A stretch of 64,000 nt of DNA from Eudromia elegans (taxonomy: Eukaryota > Chordata > Aves > Tinamiformes > Tinamidae). The notes below the pieces were generated by a model. It was not told the DNA's origin and searched no databases. It saw nothing but the letters and a program-made list of their open reading frames with translations. The first letter of the stretch is position 1. Each line of letters begins with the position of its first letter. Both the position numbers and the translations under genes were made by a program. This document shows, in pieces, positions 49,650 to 62,700 of the stretch. The DNA is taken from the NCBI GenBank assembly GCA_003342815.1, contig PTEX01000032.1:371882-435881 (forward strand), written 5' to 3'.

Positions 49650-52600
49650 ATGGCGGAGCCGGAGCTGGAGCAGTGGCGGCTGCACCACGAGAGCGATCGG
49701 CACTGGGCGCTGCGGCGCCGCTTCATCCTGCGGCACCTGCCCAGCTACCGCGGCGCCGCCATGGACCGGCTGCTCTCGCTCTCGGTGCTCTGGAGCAACC
49801 ACGTCTTCATGGGCTGCAGGTGAGCGCGGCCGGCGGCCTGGGGGCCTGAGGCAGCGCCGGGCCGCGGGGCTCTGAGGCTCAGGGTGCCCCCCTGGGGCGC
49901 AGGGGGACCAGGGTGTGTGCTGAGCACCCGGGGGTGGCGCCGCCGCAGGCCCTGACTCGCGGGGCCACCAGGGCCTCGTCGCGGGGCCGCGTGTCCCGTC
50001 CCGTGGGGACAGCGCCGGCCCCGGCCCGAGCTGGGGACTCGGAGCCGGTCGGGACAGAACCGCCCCGGAGCCAGTCCCGGCCCCGCGCTCCGAGCGGCTC
50101 CATGGCATCCGCTCTGCATGGAGCGGCCTCTGCAGCCCTTCAAAGCTCGGGTTAGGAAGAACGGCAAAACGGAACTGCTTGAGGATCCACTCCTGCCCCC
50201 GAAGGAACTTTTAAACACTGAAGGCTGGCGCAGAGCTAACTGCAGGCCCCTCGTTTCTTCCATTACTCTGGGACTTTTAAAACTGCTGGGCTGTCACAGT
50301 ACACTGAGCTGGGAACAGGACTGCGCACGAGATGCTGGGCTTGGGAGCGGGTGCCAGGAGGGTTTGGCGGTGGGGCCTGTTCTAACGGCCTGTCACTGAC
50401 CTCGACGCAGGTACAACCCGCAGGTCATGGAGAAGGTCCTCGAGATGGCCGAAGGCATCGACATCGGGGAGACGCGGACGTACGAGCTGGTCCCTGCCAG
50501 GAACCTGAAGAGACACCTCTCTCCGTCCGACAGTGAGTAACCTCGGCTCTGTGTCCAGGGCACCATTCCCGGGTGCTCTGTGTGCTCCGGGTGCCTGGGG
50601 AGCACTATGGGCCGCCTCTGACCAGCTCCTGCCCAGCAGGCTGAGGAGAAGCGACCAGCACTTACTCTGTGAGGCTGCAGCTCTTTCCTCTCCTCTAGAA
50701 GTGTACCTCTTTCGTGCAGAGTTTGGTTTTTGCTTAAGGAATTTCCGTGTTTAATAGAAACTTCCATGTTGTTGTTTTCCGTAATGAGAGAGTTTGGGAG
50801 GTGGATCTCCTCACTGAACAGGGCTACACTCAGCACCAAGAGCTGTTCTGCTGGGGGAGAAATTTTAGATGCTGCTCGAGGGCGATGGCCAAAACAGCAA
50901 AACTGAGAAGGAAATGTAAACTTTGCCATAGTTTATCAACTCTGTGATGACCAAAGAATTTAACCCACGTGCAGGAGTGTTGTCACCCGATTTAGATATC
51001 AGTGCCTGCTTATGCTGTACTTGAAGTGCTTTTCCTATTTGCAGAGAAGCAGATTGTGGTGACCGTGCTGAAGATGATGGCTAGAAGGGTGTAGTTGCCT
51101 GACCTGTATGAAAGTTGCATGTGTTGGTGTTGGATTAGGCAGCTCATTCCAAGGGTGACCTTTTGCTCCCCCAAGGAAATCCCATGCATGTCCTGCTTGG
51201 CCATGTGGGAGCTAAGGCTTTGACATGTTCAGGTAGAAGACTTTTGTAGCCAGGACTCTCTCCATAATCCCTGCCCTTAATTATGAAGAGATTTTTTTTG
51301 TGTGGCAGTTTGTACAGTTAGATGTATCTCTGTAGTGACTTTTACAGGCATGAATGCTCTATCTATTCAATGACAAATATTTCCAGAAAGAAATCTTTGA
51401 TTTTGTGGGAAAAAAGTGGAATTTTGTGTTTAAAGCCTGCGGGCTGGAGATCCTTCTGAAAGCATCATCTCACTACCACAGTGTGTGTTGGTAATACTGC
51501 GATTTTCCTCCATCCACAGGTCCAGAGCCTGGAGAGATTCCCGAGCCTCCCAAAAAGATGGTCCCCAGGTTTCGGGTACGACCACGCTTCGAGCCCATAC
51601 ACTTTGTAACCAGTGCCGAGAAGGATGCCAAGAAGGAAGATTCTTATGATAACCAAGCGCAGGAGATGAGCCAGGAGGCACCTGCGAACAGCGTAGCACA
51701 CCCAGCTGAAAACTGCACGAGCGCTCCGTTTGAGAGCACCCAGGAGGTGGAGCCCCAGCTCTCCAGCTCCGCTGGTCTTGGCTTTGTGAGCCAGGTAGCA
51801 ATAAGCCACAAGGCTGTGAACAGTGTGGACACTAACACCCGTGGCGCGGTACAGGCTTCTGTTTCCCCTTCAACTGTCCAGTCTTCATCAGAGACTTTCC
51901 CCCCGTCGGCTATCGTATTGAAGCAGGCTTTTATTGAGAAACTCTCAGCAGCTGTCTGGAAAAATCTTGCTAGCCCTGATGCAAACACCGGGACTGATAA
52001 AATGAACTACACGTATCTGTTGACACGTTCAATTCAGGCATGCAAGACAAATCCTGAATATATTTATGTTCCTCTCAAAGAAATAGCCCCTGCTGACCTC
52101 CCCAAGAGTAAGAAGCTCTTAACAGACGGGTTTGCATGTGAAGTGCGGTGTCAGAACATCTACCTGACCACGGGTTATGCTGGCAGCAAGAACGGGTCCA
52201 GGGATCGCGCTGCGGAGCTGGCGGTCAGGCTGCTCCAGAAGTCCGTGGAGGTCAGAGTTATCCAGCGCAAGTTCAAACACACCTATCACGAAGACCTGGT
52301 GGTGTGTGAGGCGGGTGTGAATCGCCCCGACTTCCCTCCCGCCCTCAAACACCACGATGAGTTTGTGGCTGCCAACAGGGACTGTGTCCCAGCGCAGGCT
52401 GGTGCCGAAAACGTGAAAACCTCCTCTAACACCAGCAAACACTGGACTAGTTTTGTCCTCACAGAGAATGCGAGCGATGCAATAGGGATACTTAACAATT
52501 CTGCCTCGTATAACAAAATGTCTGTTGAATATAAATATGACTTAATGCCCAACCGCCTGTGGCGCTGCCGAGTGTATCTGCAGGACCACTGCTTGGCGGA

Positions 52601-53510
52601 GGGCTTTGGCACCAAGAAGACCAGCAAGCACGCGGCGGCCGACGAGGCGCTGAAGATCCTGCAGAAGACACAGTCGAACCTGGCCGCCATCAAGGTGACC
52701 CAGGTGCAGAAAGTGGGTTGCTCGTCACGGGGCTCTGGAAGGAAGAAGGACCTGAAGGACCTCGTGGTTTACGAGAACTCCAGTAACCCGGTGTGCACCC
52801 TGAATGACACTGCGCAGTTCAACAAGATGACGGTGGAGTACGTCTTCGAAAGGATGACCGGCATGCGGTGGAAGTGCAAGGTGCTGCTTGAGAATGAGTT
52901 CATCGCGGAAGCCGTCGGAGTGAAGAAGTCTGTCAAGCACGAGGCCGCCGAGGAGGCCGTGAAGATCCTCAAAAAGACCCAGCCAACCGTTGTTAATAAC
53001 CTGAAGAAAGGCACCGTCGAAGATGTCATCTCCAGAAATGAGATTCGGGGTCGGTCAGCAGAAGAGGCTTTCAAACAGAAGATCAAAGAGGACAACATTG
53101 GGAATCAGATTTTAAGAAAGATGGGCTGGACGGGTGGTGGCTTAGGGAAAGACGGCGAAGGAATAAGAGAGCCTATTTCGGTGAAGGAGCAGTTTAAAAG
53201 GGAAGGACTTGGGCTCGATGTGGAAAGGGTGAACAAAATTGCTAAAAGAGACATCGAACAGATCATTCGAAACTATGCACGCTCAGATAGTCATGTTGAC
53301 TTGACTTTCTCTACAGAACTTAACAACGATGAGCGGAAGCAGATACATCAGATTGCCCAAAAATACGGTCTTAAAAGTAAATCTCACGGGCAGGGCCGCA
53401 GTAGATACTTGGTGGTGAGCAGGAAGCGGCGCAAGGAAGATCTGTTAGACCAGCTGAAGCAAGAAGGCCAGGTTGGACATTATGAGCTTATTATGCCACA
53501 AGCAAATTGA
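49650..53510 (+). CDS. NKRF: NF-kappa-B-repressing factor, long form with XRN2-binding domain, 3 exons
   Basis: Nuclear/nucleolar RNA-binding protein, known as a repressor of NF-kappa-B-driven genes and a partner of the exonuclease XRN2 in rRNA processing. Exons 49650-49819, 50411-50532 and 51520-53510 total 2283 nt, giving 760 residues. Residues 1 to about 80 form an XTBD domain (MAEPELEQWRLHHESDRHW, FILRHLPSY, VLWSNHVFMGCRYNP). An internal ATG at 50427 (MEKVLEMAEGIDIG) matches the start of the 690-residue human form. A Ser/Thr-rich stretch follows, then dsRNA-binding-type modules at about 424-480 and 530-585 (GTKKTSKHAAADEALKILQK, VKKSVKHEAAEEAVKILKK). A G-patch lies at about 621-665 (ILRKMGWTGGGLGKDGEGI) and an R3H domain at about 675-730 (IEQIIRNYARSD). 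The end is HYELIMPQAN. The third exon holds almost the whole protein. Confidence 0.96.
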
Positions 53511-53975
53511 GGTTTTGGTGTCCAGTTCCGCAGGTGAAAGTGTGGTGAGCCTGAACTGCCTAGATCCCTAATTAAAGGAGGAGATGCTGCATTTTTTTGT
53601 TGTGGGATATATTACCATAAAGATGTTTTACTTTGCTCATGCAATTTCTAAAATATCACTAGACAACTAGAACCAACAAAGTTCTGTTCAAGTATAGTAG
53701 CGCAACCCAAAAAAAAAAGATAGTGCTGTTACTGTATGTGTCTTTGATATTACTTGTACCTTCACATTTTAATAGTTTTGTAATAGCAAAAACACATGAC
53801 CAACCAGAAAGCATTTGACAGCATTTAAAATTATACCATTTTTGATTGAGAAAGGAAAAAAAAAAGCCTTTTTTTAAAAAAAAAAAGAAAAAAGAAAAAA
53901 AGAAAAGGACATGCAGTGTGGAGGAATAAATCTGTATGTAAAGTGGGTATTACAATAAAAATACAGTTTTATTTC
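53511..53975 (+). other. NKRF: NKRF 3'UTR with two poly(A) signals
   Basis: AATAAA at 53925-53930 and again at 53954-53959. Just upstream, an A10 run, a T7 run and an A11-plus purine tract (53855-53907) could fold back on each other. Confidence 0.7.
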
Positions 53976-56755
53976 TGGAAAAAAAACAGGATTTGTCACA
54001 TTTTGTACAAATTTGTGTGAAACTGTATTTACTCTTGAGAAATATATAGCAAGCTCTGTCTCTGCTGTGTATGTGTGTAGAGAGGTATCTTTTTACCAGT
54101 TTATCAATGGTGTTTTATTCATAGATTTCTACCTTAAATCTCCCATACTGAGAATCACTTAATGCACCTTAAATCATCAGTATACTGAACTTAGATCATT
54201 CTGGTGGCTCTTTACCTTGAAGCACTGCTTGACATGTGAGAATACTGTGGTGAAGTGTGAAATATATATATAAAAAAGGGAGGTAAAGGCAGAACCCACA
54301 CATCCAGGATGCTGGTGTAGCCTGAGGGAACTGTTATATAACTTTTTTTTTTTTTTTTAACTTTGAATATATACGCTCTCTAATCAAATCAAAGCAATAT
54401 CGAATCTGTGCCTAATCCTCTGCTCCATTAGTGTACCGGTGTTTGTGGGTGTCGAGGGAGATGCATGAGGAAATTCTCTGCTTTCCTGCAGCGTGAGTGG
54501 CCTCTCTGTGGTCCTGGGGCTGCAGACCCGTCCTGTTATCCCAGGCCGAGTCTCTGCCTGCTGCCATTCCCGACCTCACAGGAAAGGCGGCATCCCGCTC
54601 CCGAACTGCCACGGGCAGGAGTCAGCCTGGGAGGAGGCAAGTGGAAGACTTGCCCCTAACTTGGACATTAGGAGGTTCTGTCACTGACAGGGCCTGCTAA
54701 TGGCTCTGTAGCACAAAGCCAGCTGGTTGTGGCAACCTGAACAAAGTGTTCCTCTTCCTATGCTCCCTTGGCTGGTAGCCCAGCTGTTGTTTTGGTCACT
54801 TGTTTCCATCTCCTGTACTGCTTTTTACTTTTCTTTCTTTTACTAACCTTTGCTTTGAAGAGGGGGTGCTGCCCCTTGCCTAGGAAGCGGACGATCCTGG
54901 TGCTGTGCAACTGCGGGCGTGTTCATCCCACCAGTGTGCAAAGGAAGAGGCTGCGCTGGAGGAGTCACAGCTGCAGGTAAGACACGTCCTCAGGAAGGAG
55001 AAACTGCTCCCGTGCTAATTAGGTGGCTTCAGTGCAGCGTCTGCTGGCTCAGGCCTCTCAAACACGATCATGCTGGTGCTGTCTCTGGAGAGAAATGATC
55101 TGGCAGTGATTCTGGAAGTATTTTCTTTATATCTGTGCACTTTTGCCTCTCTCAGCTTCTGAGTTCTGCTCTCAGGGACTGAGCTGTAGCAGATGGCACT
55201 GTAGGAGTGCAGGCAGCCTCGTACTGCTATCTAGGCAGCTCTTCCTGCAAGCAGGAAGCGTGCAGCTCCCCCTCCGAGCTGCTGGATATTTGGTAGCTGT
55301 TTGGAACCTGGTGCCTGGTCCAGGACGGGCAGGAGCAGCAGCGTGGTGTTGCCATCCTCTACGGGGGCAAGAGGAATGAGACCTGCCCCATTCCCCACCG
55401 TGGGGCTGGGTGAACATAACGGTTCCTCAGCAGAGGTGGGTGGTTGGCTGCAGTGCCCAGGGCTGGTTTCATGTCCTGGGATGCAGTTTTTGAGGATTTT
55501 TCGTAGCTCTTTGCCAAGTGTGAGCCCTTAGTGTGCAGGGGTCTCATGGCCCCTTCCTCTATCAGCCACGGGTTAGAGCTGGAGAAATGGGCATCCTCTG
55601 GGGCACGTGTGAGTCTGTGTAAACCCAGAGGCAGCGCTGTGTGGCCTGGAAGAAATTAAGGCAGTGGGTGAAGACAAAAGAGCAAGATATTGACATCCTG
55701 ATGCTGCCCTCCTTTGGGGCCTGCTCTGTTTTTCTTTTTCTTTTATTCTTTTTCTTCTATTTTTTATTTTCTTTTGGAGAAAGTGAGGCCAGGTGTTTTC
55801 TATGATGCTAGATTCACGTTACCAGGCAGAAGGGCTCTTGTTCTATTGTTTGGCACAATAGCTTGCAGAAAGGGTAGCAATGACACAGGGGAAATGGGAA
55901 GGCTCCTTAGTGTGTTTTCTTGCCTTGTCTCAGACAGTGCAGATCCTTGGGCTGGAAGTTGCTGTATGATATCCCAGTGCTGGACCAGGCTCAGGAGAGG
56001 TGTGAGGCTGGAAGCAGCTCTATGGAACTCTTCCCAGCCCAACCCCAGCACGCTCCAGATGCAGTTGCTCTCCTGCCTTGCCCAGGCACGTGTCAGAGTG
56101 GCAGTCCAGCCCTGGGCTGTTTGTGGGTGACAGAAGCAGCTGTTTGACCCATCCCAGTAAATGCTTTGGCCTGTGGGAAAATTTTAGGGAGTAAAACTTA
56201 GACAAGACTGTAATGGGAAAAAATTGCACTGGCTGTAAGGCCAGCAGAGCCTGCAAGAGCCCCTAGGCCTCTCCAAGGGCCCAGCCCCAACCTGAGGGAA
56301 TAAATCTCACCTCAGTCTCACCTTAACCACTGCAGTAGCTTCTGTCCTTGTCATAGACTTAGTGAGGTGGCAGTACTAGCTCCTGCTAAGTGTTATAGGG
56401 GAGGGAAATAGAAAATGACTCCTGCACTTGGTACAACATCTGAGCAGTGTCACCCCCTCCCCTGAAGACAGCTCTCTTAGAGGAGCACTTCTGTCCTGAG
56501 CTTCCTGCAGGAGCTTTCCTTGCTCTGGCCAGGATTGCTTTTCCTTTTCCCAGCCACCTTCAGATTGGGGGATGGTTTCATTCTATATGCCCCACACTAG
56601 AGCTTGCCCCAACCCTGCCCAACCCATCTAGGTTTTAAGTAGTTCAAGGGCTCTTAGTGCTATAAGAGCTTTAAGCCACCTCCCCCTCACCCCATTAAAA
56701 TAACCACCATGATACAGCTCTTGCCTATTTATACAATAAGCATTTAAGGTTACAC
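53976..56755. other. Intergenic NKRF-UBE2A (tail-to-tail, 2.8 kb)
   Basis: Ordinary sequence with a T run at 54343-54358 and T-rich stretches near 55730-55775. It could carry a longer NKRF 3'UTR. No coding motif or RNA gene recognised. Confidence 0.5.
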
Positions 56756-58048
56756 TTTATTTACAAGTTTTGAAAAATGTACAGTTTCTTACATGGGTTA
56801 CTTGTGCAAAGTTATACTTCTCAACTAACAGACCAATGTGCACACAAGACACTGGAACAGTGGACAACACAATTGTAGGTTTCATCCCACGCTGCTGCTC
56901 AAGGTACTGTATCCAAATGTACAAACTTAGCCTTACAAAAAAAGTGAGTCTGGACTTACAAATTTTTTAGGGTTGAAAAAATACTTTCATAAAATTGAAG
57001 GAAAACTAACTGAAGCATGCAGCAGTAGCTCACAAACCACAGAGTAATCTACAAAGAGCAGGAACTGCAGACACTCAGGTGCCTACCCATCCTTCAAACT
57101 TTCCAAGAAGCAAAGTTGGATCCCAACAAATTTATCTTTTGCAGATAAAAGTAAGGATAGCGAGGGAGAAAGACACTAAAGGAAGAGTTATTCCCCCTTG
57201 GCACCACTTTGGGTTTTACTTCTTCCTTAACAGGGAAGGTCTTTTACTCAGAGTACCACAGCTCTACCTGGTTTTGTCCCATAGTGCCTCAGTGACAGAA
57301 CTATAGGAGTTGACTGAAGCAGTCTCTATAGGTATGTGCTTCAAGACACTATTTAAAATAAAATAAAAGGGGGGTTATTTCTCACCCTAAGCAAAAATCA
57401 AAGTACCACAACTGTAATGATTTATGTATACCTATACATAAATCCTGCACAGGAAGTGCAGAAGTGACTAGCCTCCCCTGGTCTTACTACACAGTTGAAC
57501 TGGAATCAGTTTTGGAGTTCATGGATGTTTCACAGGTGAAGAATTGATAAACCAGTACAAATGGGAAACAAGAGGTTGTTTCTTTACTCACTGCTTACAA
57601 ACGCAATGGGGTCTAAACCAATAGGAGTGGTAAATGACCAGCCTGGACAGATCAGCACTTTAGTAATATCAGTTAAAAAAAGTATGTGTATAAACATCCC
57701 TTTTGTCAAGCTACACATAAGCATCACTGTGTATAACACAATTACACTTAAAAGCTTAGTGTACACTACAGAAATGCACAATACTGCCCTAAGACTGGAG
57801 AGGGACTACAGAAATGAATTCAGCGTCAGTAATTCTTTTGCAAGTAACCCAAGTACAGTACATTTGACTTCAAAGTGGGTGCTTTCTGTTGTCCAAGGAA
57901 AAGAAGCTTCAGCAAGGGAGGGTGGCAACAGCACAACAGCTATTCTGCTTTCAAAGTAAATGCAGTGATGCTAGGAGGAGGAAGATGACTCAGACACTTC
58001 GTATATGATTTTCCTCATCACCAGAGTGTTCATTTGCATCATCCTGGG
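56756..58048 (-). other. UBE2A: UBE2A 3'UTR
   Basis: Minus-strand sequence after the UBE2A stop. The first convincing minus-strand AATAAA is the complement of TTTATT at 56756-56761, implying a 3'UTR of about 1.3 kb. The boundary is inferred from the motif. Confidence 0.6.
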
Positions 58049-59798
58049 TCAACAGTCACGCCAACTCTGTTCTACTATTGCAGAAACCCGTTTTTCATAT
58101 TCCCGCTTATTCTCTTGGTATAGTTGAGCTGCCTGGCTGTTTGCTGGACTGTTAGGATTTGGCTCATCCAATAAAGACTGTGCAAAGAGAGAAGAGATTC
58201 TTAGGCACGTGGAGTATTTGCACCCTGTATAAATAACATTCTTTAGGGCATCCATACTAAAAAGAATACACCAGATGTTCATCTAAAAATATACAGTGAC
58301 TAAAGGTTTTAACTAATGGTTGAAAATTATTGGAAGCTTTTTCTATTTGTCTTACTCTTAACAGGCTAGACAACATGTTTTAACTGACAGCCAAGAGCAA
58401 GAGCCAAGCAGCACTTGGATCATTAGATGTGGCCCTTCACTGACCACCTACTGTTAGTATACCCAGACAGTTACAGCTGCAAGTATTCACACTGCTGCCA
58501 GCACGGCAACTACATTTAGATCTTTGGTATCAGGAGCAAAAACATCATTTTTGTGAGTTATCAAAACATTCTACTCTAATTCTGCCTTTTCATGCAGAGT
58601 TCTCTCTTTACCTGTATGGATGTTAAGATGGAAGAGACATCGTAAGTAGGACTCCAACGATTCTGAAGAATATCCAGACATATACTACCATCTGCATAGA
58701 CTAGAAAAGGTTCAAGAATGACTTAAGACAGAAGTTGCAGAACTACAAGTATTTCCTACTATTATCTGCTCCTGAAAACCTGTTTTCTGACAAACACTAG
58801 AGGGAGTCCGTATTGGACAGTGTTTGACTGCAGGGACAGGAGGCCTGTCACTGGAGCGGCCTAAGCTACACTTAAATTCAGGCCTTGCCTGTTCCTCAGA
58901 CAGGCTTTTCTGGCATTGTAACTACTGCTAGGGAAGGGGTGAAACCAGCATGGACAGAAGCATGGCAAAAAAATGAGGTACCTACATGAAAAACCTAGCA
59001 AAAGTAGTAAAAATCTGTTCACATAAAGGCTTCCCCATAAAATATCTCTAACAATTCATGTCCAGTCAACTTTCTTACAACAGAAGAACCTGCCCTTTCC
59101 TCCCCCTACTCAGCTTAATCTACAAGTGTTTACTTGCTACATCTCAGTTTCAGGAATTTCTTCATAAAGCTGCTATCTCTTGGTGACAAGGAATGCCTCT
59201 CCAATCTTGAATTATTAAAGCAGAGGATTAATGACTTTATCTTATTATCACCACTTAGTTAAAAAACAGTACTGCATTTCAAGTCATAGTAGGTAAAAGT
59301 TCTTAAAGGCAGTCTTTAAATAATGACTTTAAAGTCATCATTTGTCTTTAAATGACTGCAAGGGGAAGTGCTATGGTGATATGCATATACATAAATGTAT
59401 GCATGTATCAAAAAAAAGGGGGCGTCTGCTATTTAAGCAAGCACAAAGTATGTGTCTGGTTTACCAGACAGGTGAGAGGGGTAAAAAATAGGACCGGTAC
59501 TCAGCTGTAACACCTGTAAGCCAATAGGCTCCCTTTATGGCCTTTCCTTTAAAGCCTAAACACTGCTCACACACTCATCACAAAAACTGCACAGAACCAC
59601 ACTGGAATTTTAGTAGCTTATTAGACAGTGAAGGCTTTTAAAATAACCTTTTTCTATAAAGCTATTAAAAACTATAGTTTAAAAAACAGGCATTATACAA
59701 GTACTTACCATTTGGATGAAACATTTTAGAGACAAATCTAACAGTAGGTGGCTTATTTGGATATTCTTCTGTGAATTCTATGGTAAGTTTGAAAGTTC
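58049..59798 (-). CDS. UBE2A: Ubiquitin-conjugating enzyme E2 A (RAD6A), last three coding exons
   Basis: E2 enzyme that, with RAD18 or RNF20/40-type E3s, ubiquitinates PCNA and histone H2B. Minus-strand exons 59798-59709, 58700-58612 and 58177-58049 encode residues about 51-152. They read [21 protein letters not shown], then [20 protein letters not shown] with the catalytic cysteine at family position 88, and [20 protein letters not shown] to the end. Phases agree at both junctions (G51 and V81 split). The C-terminal SWRDC separates UBE2A from UBE2B (SWNDS). Residues 1-50 (the N-terminal helix and MVWNAVIFG strand) are not found up to 64000, so those exons and the promoter lie beyond the window. 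The conserved part matches the human protein as I recall it. Confidence 0.96.
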
Positions 59799-62700
59799 CT
59801 GGAATTAAAAGAGAAATAAACAACATATTATTCAGAATAAATGTAAACAGTGGATGATCAAGTAGTGTCCATCTGTAAGTCCAGACTGGCACAGTCATGG
59901 CCATACATATGCGCTGCCTACAGAACTCTGATTGCTTGAGCCCACAGCGATCAACTTGTGCTCTAGAGAGCTCTGCTAGGAGACTTTCTCCTGTGACTTT
60001 TCATTGATGCAAATACTGCCCTGCTCAAAAGATATGTTAGGAAATAAATCCACCCTTGAAGTTTTCCTCTGGAAAGCTCAATTGCAGGGCCTTGTAGAAC
60101 AAACAAGAGGATGTTTAACAAATCCTAGAGACTGGTATATGCTCTCTTTATTTATTTTTCCGCTGAAGTTTCATAATCTTTGAAGCAATCAGACAGTATT
60201 GTAGAAAAGTAGCCACACACAGATTAGACAACTTAAACACAAAACTTTTGCTTTCATGCTAACTAGTTTTCACTCAGAGAAAGGATGGCTTAAAGTCAGA
60301 AGATTGTAAAGTTAAGTTCCAATCCAAATGTTTTAACAGCCTTCCATGTAAGTTATTTTAGCCCCTTTCTTCAGGCTATGACAAACTAAGAATAAAGAGT
60401 CTGTCAAGCAAGCTGTATAAATATGCATTCAAGCACTGTTAGCCACACATAAGTCAATACTTAAAGAACTATACATACTCCTCCTCAAAAAAGTTCTCTA
60501 CACTGTCATCTTGGGGCTACCCACCCAGGAAACAGTATGAAGTGTCTGAGTATGCCAAGGGAGGAATATTTGAAGCACCTTCCCCTCCCACCCCCCCAAA
60601 AAAACCCCCACACCTCTCTCTGTAAAGTACCTTATTGTAATAGTTGTAAGAATCTGCAACAGCAAATGTAACACTTAAAAAAAATAAGGTCTCACTGATC
60701 AGGAGTTCTAATATAAAGCTCCTCCTTGCTTGGGACTGTCAAAGTTTCCCAGTTCTTGTCTAATTCAAGGCACCCCATTATTTGGCTGACAAACATGACA
60801 GAACAGGTTGGTGGCCAGAAAACAGATGTTCAACCTCCTTCCTTTCCATCAAGAAGGTCAACAATATCTTCAGGGATGCCTTTCTTTATAAGCAGGTAAG
60901 CTACAAAGTTGAGTTATAAGAAATAAAGGTCATTGCTTTGACAATCCAGTACATGTAAGAGAGCACAGATGTTGAGGGAGGCTTTCCACTGCTGGACAGA
61001 AAGCTCTGAGACAGCCTAAAAATAAGTTCTGTGTGCTGGTTGTTTATTAGTAGCCTAACACACAGAAGCAGTACGGCATCTTGCTGTAAAACAAAGGGAA
61101 TGAGAACGGCCTTTTTCAGTGATCAAACAGTATCTGTGCACTACAATCACCCAAATCAAGGCTAGCGTGCAGCATTGATTTCAAGTCTTACTCTCACCAA
61201 CACAGATCTGACATTCGGTCCTTTCAGATCATCTTGAAAGCCAAGACTGGAGAGTTTAGTAACAACTTCTGCCAACTGCAGAAGTCAGATTAAGACTATC
61301 CTTCCTTCCATACATGGTTACAAGCACAAGCAGTATCAGCAGTCCAGAATCAGAGAGAACTTGCTAACTCTCCCTGCCCTAGCTCCGCACTCAGAATCCT
61401 CCTGTTCCTGAGGCCCAAAGGGAGGTACTTCCGTCTGTGAAAGAACGGCCAGGCAAGCAGCACACTGAGAACTGAGGACCAACTATCAAATGAAGTCAAC
61501 AGGCACACTTGAGAAAATGGAAATTGTTCCAGAGCACCCAGGGAAACAAGAGCAGAGGTGCAAATTCCACAGCCAAAAAGCTGCATCAAGGGCAGTCTGG
61601 TCTTCAAATTCATTTAGAGCTACTGAAAACACAGAAACCATCTGTTCCACCAGGGACAGTGCATTACATTCAATAGCAGCCTCAGCAAGTAGCTAGACGG
61701 TTCCTAGCTGGAGTATCTAGGTTCCCAGATTCCCAAGACAAGACCCAGAGTAGTAGTGGTTCTTCACAAGAGCTCCCACGGGGCCCAACACCTCGTTATC
61801 TGGCACTACTGAAGGACAATTGCAGAGATTCACTGAACCAAACTTCAGGGTCACTTGCATCAAAAGTGCAAGGAAAAAGGGTGTCAGGACACACAATGTT
61901 GAGGAGGATCCTGCAGTGTCCACAGCTCTCCTGTCACTAGTTTCACAGCTTTTAATTGCCGAGCCTTTCAGCTTACTCAAGTCAGCCAGTTTTAAAAGGA
62001 AAAGCATAGCATTCAGCATTGTTATTACACAATAATTAACACTACTCGTTATTAGGAGTGTTAGTATTCTCTTTCCCATCTTGCATTTAGCTTGTACCTC
62101 TGCTTCTTCTATCTTGGGGTTTGAGCTTTTAGTAGGGCTAAAAGGAAGCTTCCCCTTGACTCTGGGCTGGCCTGGGCAGCCTATGCCCAGACCTGGCCAA
62201 GCACCCCAGCCTCACCCTTCCAGCTGCACAGAGCAAGACCGGCCCCCTCGCACCCAGTGTCACAAAGCAGGGCCAATTCCTTCCTCTCCAGCACAAGGAG
62301 AAACCACATCCCCTTAAGAAATGGAGAAGCCATACAGAAGGAAAACATCCTGCTCTCTCAATTCAAGCCTCCTGCATTGTACAATACTGTGACAAATACA
62401 TTTCTCAATTCTCTCTAAACCAAGAACCCTACCTTAAGCACAAGCCAGCTTCAGAGAAACAAGTGTAAGCCTGGCTTTCCATCACAGCAAGAGCACCATC
62501 ACCTTCAATGCCATACAATATAGATTATTAAAAATGGAATAAAGAATGCATAAATATCCACAGGATGCTACTGCAGACACCTACAATGGAAGCCTCTTAA
62601 GGCAGAAGATGGAAGTTACATGCTGCAGATCTAAATTAGTACTTGCTCCTAGGCAGAGCCAGCCTGCATACCAGGTTGTGAAAACACCCTCTAAAGTTTG

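Noticed and set aside
49107-50263. Long minus-strand frames over the NKRF promoter
   Set aside because: They cross the 274-N gap and mirror NKRF exon 1; no protein signature.
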